64,000 nt of DNA from an uncultured Haliea sp. (GCA_913061145.1 CAJXUQ010000010.1:50136-114135); one strand, 5' to 3'; positions 37,575-47,872 are shown, numbered from the stretch's first letter. A program made the numbers and translations. Notes: generated from the sequence alone by a model not told the origin.

Positions 37575-38447
37575 ATGAAATTCTGGCAGGCGCTGGTCTG
37601 GACTGAACCGGAGCAGCTGGTACCACTGGCACAGTTTGCCGAGGAACTGGGGTTCCACGGCGTGTTCAATGCCGACCACGCGGTATTCCCCGAAGAGGTG
37701 AAAACACCGTACCCCTACTCGGAGAACGGCGTGGCGCCGATGACGGCGGATGCGCCTTACCCCGACTGCTGGGTGAGCACGGCCTTCATGGCTGCCGCGA
37801 CCCGGCGGCTGCACTTCACGACCTCGATTTACGTGCTGCCCCTGCGCAACCCCTTCGAGGTGGCGAAGGCCACCGGCTCACTGGATATCTTCAGCGGCGG
37901 CCGCTTCGCGCTCGGTATCGGCGCGGGCTGGATGAAGGATGAGTTCGACATCTACGGCGTGCCGTTTCAGGGCCGCGGTCAGCGTATGGATGAGATGATC
38001 GATGTCATGCACAAGCTCTGGCAGGGCGGCATGGTTGAACACGACGGGCCCCTGTTCCCGTTTCCGCGGCTGTGTATTGAGCCTGCACCGGGACACAACG
38101 TGCCTGTCTTTGTAGGCGGCGCCAATGAGGCTGCCCTGCGCCGCGCGGCGGTGCGCGGCGATGGCTGGATCGGCGCCGGCAACCACCCGGATGAAGTCCC
38201 GGCGCTGATGGCACGCTTGCGCGCACTGCGCGCGGAAGCCGGGCGCAGTGCGGAGCCCTTTGAAACCATTGTCGGTCTGACCACGCCGCTGGAGGTTGCC
38301 ACGCTACAGCGTCTTGAGCAGGCGGGCATGACGTCGGCGGTCAACCTGCCTTTCAGTTACGTCCTCGGCAAGCGCTCGACGCTGGATGCCAAGAAGCGTT
38401 TTATGGAAGACTTCGAGAAACGCATCATGCGCCCACTGCGCGGTTGA
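37575..38447 (+). CDS. LLM-class (luciferase-like) flavin-dependent oxidoreductase
   Basis: The 290-aa TIM-barrel protein of the bacterial luciferase/F420-dependent group has ADHAVFPEEVKTPYPYS, ALGIGAGWMKDEFDIYG, the cofactor-contacting PVFVGGANEAALRRAA, and GWIGAGNHPDEV. Members oxidise or reduce diverse small molecules with FMN or F420; the cofactor is not decidable here. Strong GGAGCAGGGG Shine-Dalgarno. A zinc alcohol dehydrogenase gene follows 28 bp downstream, suggesting a common pathway. Confidence 0.9.
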   Translation: MKFWQALVWTEPEQLVPLAQFAEELGFHGVFNADHAVFPEEVKTPYPYSENGVAPMTADAPYPDCWVSTAFMAAATRRLHFTTSIYVLPLRNPFEVAKATGSLDIFSGGRFALGIGAGWMKDEFDIYGVPFQGRGQRMDEMIDVMHKLWQGGMVEHDGPLFPFPRLCIEPAPGHNVPVFVGGANEAALRRAAVRGDGWIGAGNHPDEVPALMARLRALRAEAGRSAEPFETIVGLTTPLEVATLQRLEQAGMTSAVNLPFSYVLGKRSTLDAKKRFMEDFEKRIMRPLRG

Positions 38448-38475
38448 ACCCCACCCCAAACGCTGGAGACCCTGT

Positions 38476-39495
38476 ATGGTCGAGTTGCCCCTGGTACGTA
38501 TACATGCCCCCGGCCAGCTGTCGCTGGATGCCGTAGCCGCACCGGAACCCGGCCCGGACGATGTGCTCGTTGCGGTGCAGCAGTGTGGCATCTGCGGGTC
38601 TGACCTTGGGTATACGGCGATGGGCGGCCTACCGGGCTATCCCCTGCCCATGCCGCTGGGACATGAGCTGGCCGCTGTGGTCGAGCGGGTGGGCAGCCGT
38701 GTGCAGGGATTTGCCCCGGGCGATCGGGTGGTGGTGAACCCGACAGCGGGCGGGAATTCCATCGGCAACGGGGGTGCGGAGGGCGGGTTTGCGCCCCTGC
38801 TGCTGGTGCGCGGTGTCAGCCGGGATAACGGTATTCTCTTCAGGTTGCCCGACAGCCTCAGCGACGAAGAGGGTGCGCTGGTTGAGCCGCTGTCTGTTGC
38901 CATGCACGCCGCCAACCAGAGTGAGCTGTCGGCGGGCGACAAGCTGGTGATTTTCGGTGCGGGACCGATCGGTCTCGGTGTCCTGCTGGTCGCGCGCTAC
39001 CTCGGGCTGGACCACTGTGTGGTGGTGGACCGCAGCGAGCGACGGCTGGCGCTGGCCCGGGCGCTGGGCGCCACGGCCGTGCCTGCCGGGGATGATGGGC
39101 TGGCGGCGCGCCTGTGCGCGGAATTTGGCAGCGTGCAGTACCTGGGCCAGACGCTGCCGGATATCGATGTGCTGATTGAGGCCACCGGCGTCGGTGCGGT
39201 GTTCGAGCAGTGTGTGCAACTGGCGCGCTTTCGCAGTCGGCTTACGGTGGTGGGTGTGCACAAGGCGCCCGCGCAGATCGACCTGCTCTCGGTGTTGGCG
39301 CGAGAGCTGCGCATCAGCGGTTCAATGGCCTACCCGGATGAGTTTCCGGCGGTGATCGATATGCTGGCCTCGGGCCGCGTTAACGCCAGCGCCCTGATCA
39401 GCCACCGCTTTCCACTGAGTGCGTTTGAGCAGGCCTTTGCGGTGGCCAGCAACCCCAACGAGGCCGTCAAGGTGATGGTGGACTGCCAGCGTTAG
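38476..39495 (+). CDS. Zinc-dependent alcohol dehydrogenase (MDR superfamily)
   Basis: The 339-aa medium-chain dehydrogenase has the catalytic-zinc region QQCGICGSDLGY and PLGHELAAVVERVG, and the Rossmann NAD-binding motif VIFGAGPIGLGVLLVARYLG. The C-terminal half resembles threonine/sorbitol dehydrogenase types. The four-cysteine structural-zinc lobe is not evident: the stretch after PGDRVVVNPT has GGNSIGNGGAEGG instead. The start is ATG 38476; the longer frame overlaps the LLM gene. The 3' end overlaps the convergent sulfotransferase gene by 3 nt. Confidence 0.9.
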   Translation: MVELPLVRIHAPGQLSLDAVAAPEPGPDDVLVAVQQCGICGSDLGYTAMGGLPGYPLPMPLGHELAAVVERVGSRVQGFAPGDRVVVNPTAGGNSIGNGGAEGGFAPLLLVRGVSRDNGILFRLPDSLSDEEGALVEPLSVAMHAANQSELSAGDKLVIFGAGPIGLGVLLVARYLGLDHCVVVDRSERRLALARALGATAVPAGDDGLAARLCAEFGSVQYLGQTLPDIDVLIEATGVGAVFEQCVQLARFRSRLTVVGVHKAPAQIDLLSVLARELRISGSMAYPDEFPAVIDMLASGRVNASALISHRFPLSAFEQAFAVASNPNEAVKVMVDCQR

Positions 39496-40745
39496 CCGCG
39501 CTCTGCGCGCGCAGGAAACTGTTGGAAATAGAAGCTGAAGCGCTCACGCAGGGCCTCCGGGTCTACGCCGAAATCCTCTTTCAGGTTGTAGAGCACCCGG
39601 CCCTCCTTGCCCCGCGGGTGCGCGGCGATGAACGCCTGCATCTCGGCGCGCGCCTGAGTTGTCAACTCGACGTCCGCGCAGGCGTAGATTTTCTCCACCA
39701 TGCCCAGGTCGTCCGCCATGAACTCGTGGAACGGGACATCGATGGTTTGCGCTGGCGGCAGGGCTGCGTGGTCGCGCACGCAGGCCCGCAGCAGGTGCTC
39801 CACGCGGTCAGCCCAGTAGTCGACGATTGCCCCTGTGTCGATGCGGGTACGGCTCATCCGATAGCCGTAGGCAAGCATGGTGACTGCCGACTGGATAACA
39901 GCCACCGGGTCGCGGTGTGTTATCACGTAAGTGGCGTCGGGAAACACCGCTTGTAGTACGGGCAACTGCTCCAGATGCTGCGGGCATTTGAGTACCCAGC
40001 GATCCGGTCCCCGGTACCACTGCAACAGTTTCAGTACATCGCGCATGTAGCGGTAGTGTGGCGTCTGGTCATGCGCGTAGTAGTGGTCGCGCCAGCGCGG
40101 GCTGGGGGCGAGCCACTCGAAATTGTAGGAGGCGAAGTCCGGGCCCATCAGTTCCAGCTCTTCGTGGATATGCTCCGGGTTCATCGGGTGCATGGCCGCC
40201 AGCAGGGGTGTGACGGCCTGCATGCCCTCCCAGGCCTCGGCGCAGCGCCGCATTCGCGGGTCAGTGCCGTCTGCCAGAGTGGCCTCCCCGGGCAGGGGGA
40301 CCGGCTCGTAGGACTCCCAGAGCGGTAACGAGCGAAACCGGGAGTCCGCCGCGAGCAGGTTGAGCAGGTGGGTGGTGCCGGAGCGTGGGAGCCCGGCGAC
40401 GATAATGGGGCGCTCGATGGGCTGCGCCAGCGCTTCCGGGTGCTGCTGCCAGGCCTGCTGCAGCAGCAACCGGTTGCTGGCGTAGCGCACCAGATAGCCG
40501 AACAGGTTGAGACGCTGGCTAGCGGTCATCTCGGCATCCTGGCCCCATTCGTCCAGCAGCAACTGCAGGCGCTCCCGGAAATCCTCGGGCCCGAAGTCGC
40601 TGAGCCCGGTGCGACGGCGTGCCGCGTCGAGTACTGCGCTTTCCGTGAATTCCAGCGGCTGTTGCGCGGCCCAGTCGAGGGCGGCGCGCTGCACCTCGGT
40701 CAGTTGCGGGGCCCGAAGGTCGTCGATACGCAGGGTGTGGGTCAT
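39492..40745 (-). CDS. Sulfotransferase family protein
   Basis: The 417-aa PAPS-dependent sulfotransferase has the 5'-phosphosulfate loop IIVAGLPRSGTTHLLNLL (about 105-122) and the 3'-phosphate-binding region YVITHRDPVAVIQSAV (about 255-270). The N-terminal MTHTLRIDDLRAPQLTEVQ and the conserved FEWLAPSPRWRDHYY are typical of a group common in marine proteobacteria. Start chosen as ATG 40745; the same frame stays open far upstream but crosses the VOC gene and the tRNA antisense, so it is not coding there. Acceptor substrate unknown. Confidence 0.9.
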   Translation of the reverse strand: MTHTLRIDDLRAPQLTEVQRAALDWAAQQPLEFTESAVLDAARRRTGLSDFGPEDFRERLQLLLDEWGQDAEMTASQRLNLFGYLVRYASNRLLLQQAWQQHPEALAQPIERPIIVAGLPRSGTTHLLNLLAADSRFRSLPLWESYEPVPLPGEATLADGTDPRMRRCAEAWEGMQAVTPLLAAMHPMNPEHIHEELELMGPDFASYNFEWLAPSPRWRDHYYAHDQTPHYRYMRDVLKLLQWYRGPDRWVLKCPQHLEQLPVLQAVFPDATYVITHRDPVAVIQSAVTMLAYGYRMSRTRIDTGAIVDYWADRVEHLLRACVRDHAALPPAQTIDVPFHEFMADDLGMVEKIYACADVELTTQARAEMQAFIAAHPRGKEGRVLYNLKEDFGVDPEALRERFSFYFQQFPARAERG

Positions 40746-40913
40746 GGCGCTTGTCGCGCTCCTGTGTCGGTAATTTTGGTGCCGGTTCACCGCTCGGTGG
40801 ACGCGTCCGGTGAAAGCGGGTGTGTCCGGCCATGCTAAATAGGCCTTGATTGCGATGGCAAGCAAAAATACCATCGAGTATCCATGTTGCTGCACTGTCC
40901 GGAGAAGAAAACG

Positions 40914-41390
40914 ATGTCGCACGACCAGCGTCTGCAGGCTCTCGGTCTGCCGCCGATCGACCAGATCGGATTTGTGGTAAAGGATATGGATGCCTGGGTC
41001 GACCGCTTCGACCCGGTGTTTGGTCCGTTCTCCTTTATGGATGGCTCGGTGGCCGGTGCGGAATTTCGCGGCCGCACCGAAGACGTGCAACTGCGGCTGG
41101 GGTTCGGCCGCAGTGGTGATGTGGAAATCGAGTTGATCGAGTGGCAGTCGGGTGTCAGCCCGCACAGCGAATTTATCGAGTCGGGACGGGAGGGTATGCA
41201 CCATCTGCGCTTCCGTGTCGAGGACACGGACCACTGGATAAACGAACTCGCCCGGCTGGGATACACCCCGTTCTGGTACAAGCGCTGGAACAGCGACACG
41301 GTGTTTGCTTATCTGGAGTGCCCCGGCTTCCCCCTGTATCTGGAGTTGTTGCAAATGCCGCAGGCCGGCGCGGGCGCGCCGTCGTCGTGA
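40914..41390 (+). CDS. VOC superfamily protein, methylmalonyl-CoA-epimerase-like
   Basis: The 158-aa single-module VOC protein has IDQIGFVVKDMDAWVDRF, VQLRLGFGRSGDVEIELIEW, GMHHLRFRVEDTDHWINEL and a final YLELLQMP. These supply the His/Glu metal-ligand pattern. The start is ATG 40914, 8 nt after GGAGAA; ATG 40884 lacks a ribosome-binding site. It is the last gene of the accessory block, divergent from the sulfotransferase and just upstream of the tRNA-fMet promoter. Function unknown. Confidence 0.85.
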   Translation: MSHDQRLQALGLPPIDQIGFVVKDMDAWVDRFDPVFGPFSFMDGSVAGAEFRGRTEDVQLRLGFGRSGDVEIELIEWQSGVSPHSEFIESGREGMHHLRFRVEDTDHWINELARLGYTPFWYKRWNSDTVFAYLECPGFPLYLELLQMPQAGAGAPSS

Positions 41391-41437
41391 TACGCCCCCC
41401 GGTGGCCAGCGGGGGCGTCGAAACAGGGCTTTTTTCT
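41391..41437 (+). terminator. Hairpin and T-run after the VOC gene
   Basis: Complementary ACGCCCCC and GGGGGCGT arms lie just past the VOC stop. A TTTTTT run follows about 12 nt later within 41430-41436. The gap between stem and T-run is longer than usual, so this is a probable rather than certain terminator. It would insulate the tRNA-fMet promoter. Confidence 0.5.
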
Positions 41438-41448
41438 TTGCGGGGCTG

Positions 41449-41477
41449 TTGACCGGGAGGGCCCTGATACCTATAAT
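41449..41477 (+). promoter_or_regulatory. Consensus sigma70 promoter of the tRNA-fMet/nusA operon
   Basis: TTGACC (41449-41454), a 17-bp spacer and TATAAT (41472-41477) give a near-perfect sigma70 promoter 83 bp before the mature tRNA 5' end. This is the expected metY P1-type promoter for the metY-rimP-nusA-infB operon. Confidence 0.9.
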
Positions 41478-41559
41478 GCACAGCCTCGAATTTGGGTCGG
41501 TAACGTTGGTTTGGCCCACTGTGAAGTGCCAAGGGGCCTTCAAGTCGAGGAAGTTTTGA

Positions 41560-41636
<77 letters not shown>

Positions 41637-41677
41637 ACATACGTGTCGTCCGCTCCGAATTGGCGGCACGTTTCGTC

Positions 41678-41700
41678 AAAGCCCCTTCATGGGGCTTTTT
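41678..41700 (+). terminator. Intrinsic terminator/attenuator between tRNA-fMet and rimP
   Basis: AAAGCCCC (41678-41685), loop TTCAT, then GGGGCTTTTT (41691-41700). It should release most tRNA transcripts while allowing partial readthrough, or NusA-modulated readthrough, into rimP-nusA-infB. No other promoter is obvious before rimP. Confidence 0.85.
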
Positions 41701-41767
41701 CGTATCTGCGAAAAATGTTTGTGGTGTATTCGCAAGGTTAACCGCCGCTGGCGGAAGTGGAGTCGGA

Positions 41768-42262
41768 TTGACGGCCAGGCAACAGGAATTACAGGCGCTG
41801 CTGGAACCCACAGTGGTCGCCCTCGGCTTTGACCTCTGGGGCATCGAGTATGCCGCCCAGGGCAAGCACAGTGTATTGCGCGTGTACATCGACGCGCAGT
41901 CGGGGGTGACCGTGGACGACTGTGCCGCAGTCAGCGCGCAGGTGAGCGCCGTGCTGGATGTTGAAGACCCGATTACCGGTGAGTACACGCTTGAGGTGTC
42001 TTCGCCAGGTGTTGATCGCCTGCTGTTTCGCCTTGAGCAGTTCCCGCCGTTTTTTGGCGAGTGGGTCGAATTGCGTTTGCGCCGGCCTTTCGAGGGGCGC
42101 CGCAATTTCAAGGGTATTTTGCAAGGTATCGAGGGCGAGGACGTTGTGGTGCTTGTAGATGACCATGAATACCTGTTGCCTTACAGCGCCGTGGACAAGG
42201 CGCGTGTTCATCCCCGCATCGAGGGTGCGGCCAGCGTAACTGACGAGGCTACGAATGACTAA
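41768..42262 (+). CDS. rimP: Ribosome maturation factor RimP
   Basis: Needed for late 30S subunit assembly. The 164-aa protein shows [34 protein letters not shown], and the highly conserved [20 protein letters not shown] (about 62-81). Start chosen as TTG 41768 with GGAG 5 nt upstream; this removes a 36-residue extension that runs through the terminator and matches the family N-terminus. Overlaps nusA by 8 nt. Confidence 0.96.
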   Translation: MTARQQELQALLEPTVVALGFDLWGIEYAAQGKHSVLRVYIDAQSGVTVDDCAAVSAQVSAVLDVEDPITGEYTLEVSSPGVDRLLFRLEQFPPFFGEWVELRLRRPFEGRRNFKGILQGIEGEDVVVLVDDHEYLLPYSAVDKARVHPRIEGAASVTDEATND

Positions 42263-43748
42263 AGAAATCCTGATGGTGGCTGAGGCCGTCTCGAACGAAA
42301 AGGGCGTGTCCGAGGACATCATTTTCGAGGCGATCGAGCTGGCGCTGGCGACAGCGACCAAGAAGCGCTACGACGAGGATGCCGACATCGAGGTGACCAT
42401 CGACCGCAAGACGGGCGATTACGTCACCGTGCGCCGCTGGCTGGTGGTTCCCGACGACGAAATGGCACTGCTGGGCACCCAGTTCACCACGGAAGAAGCC
42501 ATCGAGAAAGACCCGGCGCTGAAGCCCGGCGACATCTATGAAGAAGCGGTCGAAAACGTGGGCTTCGGGCGCATTGCGGCGCAGACCGCCAAACAGGTCA
42601 TCGTGCAGCGCGTGCGCGATGCCGAGCGCGCGCAGGTCGTCGAGCTGTATCGTGAGCGCGTGGGCGAGCTCGTTGCGGGTACAGTCAAGAAAGTGACACG
42701 CGACAACGTGATCGTGGATCTCGGCAACAATGCCGAGGGCCTGCTGCCCCGGGATCAGCTGGTCGGCCGCGAAACGTTCCGCGTGAACGATCGGGTGCGT
42801 GCCATCCTGCGCGAGATCAGTGCGGAAACCCGCGGCCCGCAGCTGATGCTGAGCCGTTCCTGCCCAGAAATGCTCATTGAGCTGTTCAAGATTGAAGTGC
42901 CGGAAATTGCTGAAGAGGTTATCCAGATCAAGGCCGCCGCGCGCGACCCCGGCTCGCGGGCCAAGATTGCGGTCAAAACCAATGACCAGCGTATCGACCC
43001 GGTCGGCGCCTGCGTCGGTATGCGGGGGTCGCGAGTGCAGGCGGTATCCAACGAGCTGGACAACGAACGCGTGGATATCATCCTCTGGGACGATAACCCC
43101 GCGCAGCTGGTAATCAACGCCATGTCGCCGGCGGAGGTCGAATCCATTGTTGTCGATGAAGACAGCGGGACCATGGACGTCGCGGTAGCGGAAGACAACC
43201 TGGCACAGGCGATTGGCCGCTCCGGGCAAAACGTGCGGCTGGCCAGTGAGCTGACTGGCTGGACCATCAATGTCATGAGCAATGAAGAAGCCGCCGAGAA
43301 GCACGAGGCCGAGGCGGGGCAGGTCATCCAGATGTTCGTCGAGCAGCTGGATATCGACGAGGAGGTTGCTGAAATCCTCGTTGAAGAGGGCTTTACCACG
43401 CTGGAAGAGGTGGCCTACGTGCCGCTGGAAGAGATGACCGCCGTCGACGGCTTCGATGATGAGATCGCTGAGGAACTGCGTGCGCGTGCCAAGGATGCGC
43501 TGCTGACCCAGGCGATTGCGTCGGAGGAGCAGCTCGGCGCCAACGAGCCCGCGCAGGACCTGCTGGAGATGGACGGTATGGATCGTCACCTGGCCTTTGT
43601 GTTGGCCAGCCGCGGTGTGATCACCATGGAAGATCTCGCGGAACAGGGTGTCGATGACCTGATGGATATTCCGGAAATGACCGAGGAGCGCGCCGGAGAG
43701 CTGATCATGACAGCGCGCGCACCCTGGTTTGCCGAGGAGAGTGAATAG
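42255..43748 (+). CDS. nusA: Transcription termination/antitermination factor NusA
   Basis: RNA polymerase-binding factor controlling pausing, termination and antitermination. The 497-aa protein has the N-terminal polymerase-binding domain ([18 protein letters not shown]), an S1 domain (about 135-200), and two KH domains ([35 protein letters not shown]). Two C-terminal acidic repeats (about 365-490) occur in gammaproteobacterial NusA. The ATG lies inside the rimP end, implying coupling. Confidence 0.98.
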   Translation: MTKEILMVAEAVSNEKGVSEDIIFEAIELALATATKKRYDEDADIEVTIDRKTGDYVTVRRWLVVPDDEMALLGTQFTTEEAIEKDPALKPGDIYEEAVENVGFGRIAAQTAKQVIVQRVRDAERAQVVELYRERVGELVAGTVKKVTRDNVIVDLGNNAEGLLPRDQLVGRETFRVNDRVRAILREISAETRGPQLMLSRSCPEMLIELFKIEVPEIAEEVIQIKAAARDPGSRAKIAVKTNDQRIDPVGACVGMRGSRVQAVSNELDNERVDIILWDDNPAQLVINAMSPAEVESIVVDEDSGTMDVAVAEDNLAQAIGRSGQNVRLASELTGWTINVMSNEEAAEKHEAEAGQVIQMFVEQLDIDEEVAEILVEEGFTTLEEVAYVPLEEMTAVDGFDDEIAEELRARAKDALLTQAIASEEQLGANEPAQDLLEMDGMDRHLAFVLASRGVITMEDLAEQGVDDLMDIPEMTEERAGELIMTARAPWFAEESE

Positions 43749-43808
43749 GCCAGTACAGGCGGTTCCACTCTAGGCATCAGGGTTTCACGGGATTAAGGAG
43801 AATTTTGC

Positions 43809-46490
43809 ATGGCGCAAGTGACAGTACAGCAGCTCGCGGAAACAGTGGGAGCGCCCGTTGATCGTTTGCTGACGCAAATGAAGGAAGCGGGCCTGCCTCA
43901 CTCGGCGGCGAGTGAAGCTGTGTCGGAAGAGGACAAGCAGACGCTGCTGACCTATCTGAAGCGCAGCCATGGCGAATCCACGGCAGCGCCCAAGCGCATC
44001 ACCCTCAAGCGCAAGACGATCAGTACGCTGAGAACGTCCGGTTCGCAGGGCAAGAAGACGGTGAACGTTGAAGTGCGCAAGAAGCGCACCTACGTCAAGC
44101 GCGACGCCTCGGATGCCGACTCCGAAATGCAGGATGCGGCCAAGCTGGAAGCAGCTGCGGCGGCAGAGGCCGAGCGCAAGGCCGCCGAGGCCAAGGCGGC
44201 AGCGGATGCGGAGGCAGCGGAAAAGGCGGCCCGCGAAGCGGCGGCGGCCGAGGAAGAAGCGGCTGTCGCAGCGGCAGCGGCGTCTGTGCCGGAACCCGAG
44301 CCGGAAGACGAAAAAGACCTGGATCCGGAGATCCTGCGGCAGCGTGCGGCGGAGCGGCGTATGGCACGCGAAGCGGCCGAGGCCGAGGCCCGCAAGGCGG
44401 CCATGGAAGCCCGCAAGGCCGAGGAAGAACGCGTCAAGGCGGAAGCCGCGGCAAAAGTCGAGCGGGAGAAAGAGGCCGCGGCGAAGCGTCCCAAGCGCCT
44501 GCACGATGCGCCGGCACCGCAGACCGAAGAACAGCGCAAGAAGGCAGCGCGCGGCAGACTTGACCGCAGCTCACCGGGTGGTCGTGGCAAGCAGCGCGGC
44601 CACAACCTGTCACTGTCTGACCTCGAAGCGGCTGAGTCCGGCATGATGCGGCGCCGCGGCGGGCGCAAGAAGATGCGTGGTGGTTCCCATGCGGAACACG
44701 GTAAACACGGATTCGAGATGCCCACAGAGAAGAAGATGCACGAAGTTGAGCTGGCTGACATGACCTCGGTCGGCGGTCTGGCGCAGCAGATGTCAGTCAA
44801 AGCCGGTGAAGTGATCAAGGAGTTGATGAAGCTCGGCGTGATGGCGACCATCAACCAGATGATCGACCAGGACACCGCGATCCTGGTGGTCGAGGAGATG
44901 GGGCACAAGCCGAAACTGATCAGTGCCGACGCCCTGGAAGAGAAGCTGGAAGAGACGCTGGCACAGCACGAGGGTACCCTGGAGCCGCGCGCCCCGGTGG
45001 TCACGGTGATGGGCCACGTCGACCACGGCAAGACATCGCTGCTCGACTATATCCGCAAGGCCAAGGTGGCCTCCGGTGAGGCGGGCGGTATTACCCAGCA
45101 CATCGGCGCCTACCACGTGGAAACCGGCCACGGCATGATTTCCTTCCTCGACACCCCCGGTCACGCGGCGTTTACCGCCATGCGCGCCCGCGGTGCGAAG
45201 AGCACGGACATCGTGATCCTCGTGGTGGCGGCTGACGATGGCGTGATGCCGCAGACGGAGGAAGCCGTACAGCATGCCAAGGCGGCGAAAGTGCCCCTGA
45301 TCGTGGCCATCAACAAGATGGACAAGGAAGGTGCGGACCCGGACCGTGTGAAGAGCGAGCTGGCGGCCAAGGACGTGATCCCCGAGGACTGGGGTGGTGA
45401 CACGCAGTTCATCGAGGTGTCTGCCCACACGGGTGACGGCGTGGACAACCTGCTTGACGCGATCCTGTTGCAGGCTGAGGTGCTCGAGTTGCAGGCGCCG
45501 CGTGACGTACCGGCGCAGGGCATCGTGATCGAATCGCGGCTGGACAAGGGCCGTGGGCCCGTGGCGTCGCTGCTGATCCAGAGCGGCACCCTGCGCCAGG
45601 GTGATATCGTGCTGGCAGGCCTGCAGTACGGCCGGGTGCGCGCCATGCTGGACGAGAATGGCAAGAACATCACCGAGGCCGGGCCGAGTATTCCGGTCGA
45701 AATCCTCGGTCTCGACGGTACCCCGGATGCCGGTGACCTGTTCGCCGTGGTGGAGAGCGAGAAGCGCGCCCGTGAAGTGGCGCAGTTCCGTCAGGAAAAG
45801 ACGCGCGATAGCAAGCTGCAGCGTCAGCAGGCCGCCAAGCTCGATAACATGTTCGAGAGCATGACGGCTGGCGAGAAGAAGACGCTGAACGTCGTGGTCA
45901 AGGCCGATGTGCGCGGCTCCCTGGAAGCGATCCAGACAGCCCTGCTGGATCTCGGCAACGACGAAGTACAGGTGAACATTGTGTCAGGCGGCGTCGGCGG
46001 CCTCGCGGAAACCGACATCACCCTGGCGATCACGTCGGGCGCCGTGGTGTTTGGCTTCAACGTGCGCGCCGATGCGTCCGCCCGTCGTCTGGTGGAAAAC
46101 GAGGGCGTGGATCTGCGTTACTACAACGTCATCTACGATCTTATCGACGACGTGAAGCAGGCCCTCACCGGGATGCTGGCGCCGGAAATGCGCGAGGAAA
46201 TCCTCGGTATTGCCGAAGTGCGCGATGTATTCCGCTCGCCGAAATTCGGTGCGATCGCCGGCTGCATGGTCATCGAGGGCACGGTCTACCGTTCACGCCC
46301 GATTCGCGTGCTGCGTGACAACGTGGTCATCTACCAGGGCGAGCTGGAGTCATTGCGTCGCTTCAAGGACGATGCCAGTGAAGTGCGCAACGGCATGGAG
46401 TGCGGTATCGGCGTCAAGAACTACAACGACGTCAAGCCCGGCGACCTGATCGAAGTGTATGAAGTCAAGGAGTTTGCCCGCACTCTGTAG
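43809..46490 (+). CDS. infB: Translation initiation factor IF-2
   Basis: GTPase that positions fMet-tRNA on the 30S subunit and promotes subunit joining. The 893-aa long form has an IF2_N domain (about 1-50), a Lys/Ala/Glu-rich low-complexity linker (about 105-250), and a second IF2_N-like region (about 310-360). The G domain has [10 protein letters not shown] (402-411), DTPGHAAF and NKMDKEGAD. The C-terminal fMet-tRNA-binding domain follows. AGGAG Shine-Dalgarno at 43797-43801. Shorter IF2 isoforms from internal starts are possible but not visible with certainty. Confidence 0.98.
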   Translation: MAQVTVQQLAETVGAPVDRLLTQMKEAGLPHSAASEAVSEEDKQTLLTYLKRSHGESTAAPKRITLKRKTISTLRTSGSQGKKTVNVEVRKKRTYVKRDASDADSEMQDAAKLEAAAAAEAERKAAEAKAAADAEAAEKAAREAAAAEEEAAVAAAAASVPEPEPEDEKDLDPEILRQRAAERRMAREAAEAEARKAAMEARKAEEERVKAEAAAKVEREKEAAAKRPKRLHDAPAPQTEEQRKKAARGRLDRSSPGGRGKQRGHNLSLSDLEAAESGMMRRRGGRKKMRGGSHAEHGKHGFEMPTEKKMHEVELADMTSVGGLAQQMSVKAGEVIKELMKLGVMATINQMIDQDTAILVVEEMGHKPKLISADALEEKLEETLAQHEGTLEPRAPVVTVMGHVDHGKTSLLDYIRKAKVASGEAGGITQHIGAYHVETGHGMISFLDTPGHAAFTAMRARGAKSTDIVILVVAADDGVMPQTEEAVQHAKAAKVPLIVAINKMDKEGADPDRVKSELAAKDVIPEDWGGDTQFIEVSAHTGDGVDNLLDAILLQAEVLELQAPRDVPAQGIVIESRLDKGRGPVASLLIQSGTLRQGDIVLAGLQYGRVRAMLDENGKNITEAGPSIPVEILGLDGTPDAGDLFAVVESEKRAREVAQFRQEKTRDSKLQRQQAAKLDNMFESMTAGEKKTLNVVVKADVRGSLEAIQTALLDLGNDEVQVNIVSGGVGGLAETDITLAITSGAVVFGFNVRADASARRLVENEGVDLRYYNVIYDLIDDVKQALTGMLAPEMREEILGIAEVRDVFRSPKFGAIAGCMVIEGTVYRSRPIRVLRDNVVIYQGELESLRRFKDDASEVRNGMECGIGVKNYNDVKPGDLIEVYEVKEFARTL

Positions 46491-46501
46491 GCGGCCCTGT
46501 T

Positions 46502-46903
46502 ATGGCGAAGGAATACAGTCGGACCCAGCGGGTTGCAGATTACCTGCAGCGCGAACTGGCACAGCAGATCCAGCAGGAACTGCGCGATCCGCGGATCGGG
46601 ATGGTCAGCATCACGGGCGTGGACGTGAGCCGCGACCTGGGGCACGCGAAAGTGTATTTCACGCGCCTGGGGAGCGACTGTGCCGACGAGGCGCGTGAAG
46701 CCGCGGAGGTGCTGAACAAGGCGGCGGGGTATCTGCGCAGCCAACTGTCCCGCTACAGCAATATGCGCAGCGTTCCGCAGCTGCGCTTCTATTTCGACAG
46801 CAGCGTGGGTCGCGGACGGGATATGGAAGACCTCATTCGGCGTGCGGAGCAGGCGGACCGGGCCCTGGGTCTGCGCGACGACGAGCCGGGCGACGCATCC
46901 TAG
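46502..46903 (+). CDS. rbfA: Ribosome-binding factor A
   Basis: Cold-shock 30S assembly factor of 133 aa with a type-II KH-like fold. It shows RTQRVADYLQRELAQQIQQELRDPRIG, ITGVDVSRDLGHAKVYFT and VPQLRFYFDSS. It begins 12 bp after infB, and its TAG stop shares a base with the GTG start of truB. Normal gene order. Confidence 0.96.
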   Translation: MAKEYSRTQRVADYLQRELAQQIQQELRDPRIGMVSITGVDVSRDLGHAKVYFTRLGSDCADEAREAAEVLNKAAGYLRSQLSRYSNMRSVPQLRFYFDSSVGRGRDMEDLIRRAEQADRALGLRDDEPGDAS

Positions 46904-47832
46904 TGGGCCGTCAGCGTAAAGGTCGCCCGCTGGATGGAATACTGTTGCTGGACAAGCCTGCGGGGCTGAGCTCCAACCAGGCATTGCAGCGTGCCAAGCG
47001 CCTGTACTTCGCCGCCAAGGCGGGGCACACCGGCAGCCTGGACCCGCTGGCGACCGGGGTACTGCCCCTGTGCTTTGGCGAGGCGACGAAGTTCTCCCAG
47101 TACCTGCTGGACGCCGACAAGGCCTATGCCAGCACGTTTGTGCTCGGGGAGCAGCGCAGTACCGGCGATGCCGAGGGCGAGGTGCTGGTCGCGGCCGATG
47201 CCAGTGCCCTCACGCGTGAGCAGGTGGAGGAGGCGCTGGGCGCCTTTCGCGGCGCGATTGAGCAGGTGCCGTCGATGTATTCGGCGCTGAAGCACGGCGG
47301 ACAGCCGCTCTACAAACTGGCGCGCAAAGGCCAGGAAGTGGAGCGCGCAGCGCGGCCGGTGGTGATACACCGGCTGGAATTACTGGATTTCCGCCCGGGC
47401 GAACGGGCGGAGGTCGATGTGGCCCTCGAGTGCAGTAAAGGCACCTATGTGCGCTCGATTGCCGAGGACCTGGGCACCGCCCTGGGCTGCGGTGGCTATG
47501 TGAGTGCGCTGCGGCGCACCCGGGCAGGCCCGTTCGGGCTGGACCGATGCGTCACGCTGGCCGCGCTGGAGGCATTGAAAGACGCCGAGCGCCTGGCGGA
47601 TATGGACGCGTTATTGCTGCCCGCGGATACGGCACTGGACGCGTTGCCGACGGTGCGGCTGACCGAGTCAGGCGGGTATTACCTGCGCCAGGGGCAACCG
47701 GTCATGGTGCCAAATGCGCCCCACAATGGTATGGTGCGCGTCGCTCTGGAAACCGGCGAGTTTCTGGGGGTAGGCGAGATATTGGACGATGGGCGCGTTG
47801 CGCCGCGTCGCCTGATAGTCACCGGGAGGTGA
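46903..47832 (+). CDS. truB: tRNA pseudouridine(55) synthase TruB
   Basis: Makes pseudouridine 55 in the T-loop of tRNAs. The 309-aa protein has the catalytic motif GHTGSLDPLATGVLPLCFG with the nucleophilic Asp47. LLDKPAGLSSNQALQ, KGTYVRSIAEDLG and a C-terminal PUA-like extension are also present. GTG start overlapping the rbfA stop by one base. Its own stop is followed by a terminator. Confidence 0.97.
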   Translation: MGRQRKGRPLDGILLLDKPAGLSSNQALQRAKRLYFAAKAGHTGSLDPLATGVLPLCFGEATKFSQYLLDADKAYASTFVLGEQRSTGDAEGEVLVAADASALTREQVEEALGAFRGAIEQVPSMYSALKHGGQPLYKLARKGQEVERAARPVVIHRLELLDFRPGERAEVDVALECSKGTYVRSIAEDLGTALGCGGYVSALRRTRAGPFGLDRCVTLAALEALKDAERLADMDALLLPADTALDALPTVRLTESGGYYLRQGQPVMVPNAPHNGMVRVALETGEFLGVGEILDDGRVAPRRLIVTGR

Positions 47833-47838
47833 CGCGAA

Positions 47839-47872
47839 CCTGTCTGTAAATCTGCACGGACAGGCTCTTTTT
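47839..47872 (+). terminator. Intrinsic terminator between truB and rpsO
   Basis: CCTGTCTGT (47839-47847) pairs with ACGGACAGG (47856-47864) through nine pairs, one of them G-T, and is followed by CTCTTTTT. The 64 nt from here to rpsO form the rpsO leader. CCACC/GGTGG complementarity at about 47880-47907 could be part of an S15 autoregulatory fold. Confidence 0.8.

Noticed and set aside
42249..43589. 446-codon open frame antisense to nusA
   Set aside because: Shadow of the nusA codon pattern; no recognisable domain.
44120..44560. Low-complexity Ala/Glu/Lys repeats in infB considered as a separate repeat element
   Set aside because: This is the normal flexible linker of long-form IF-2 and stays in frame.
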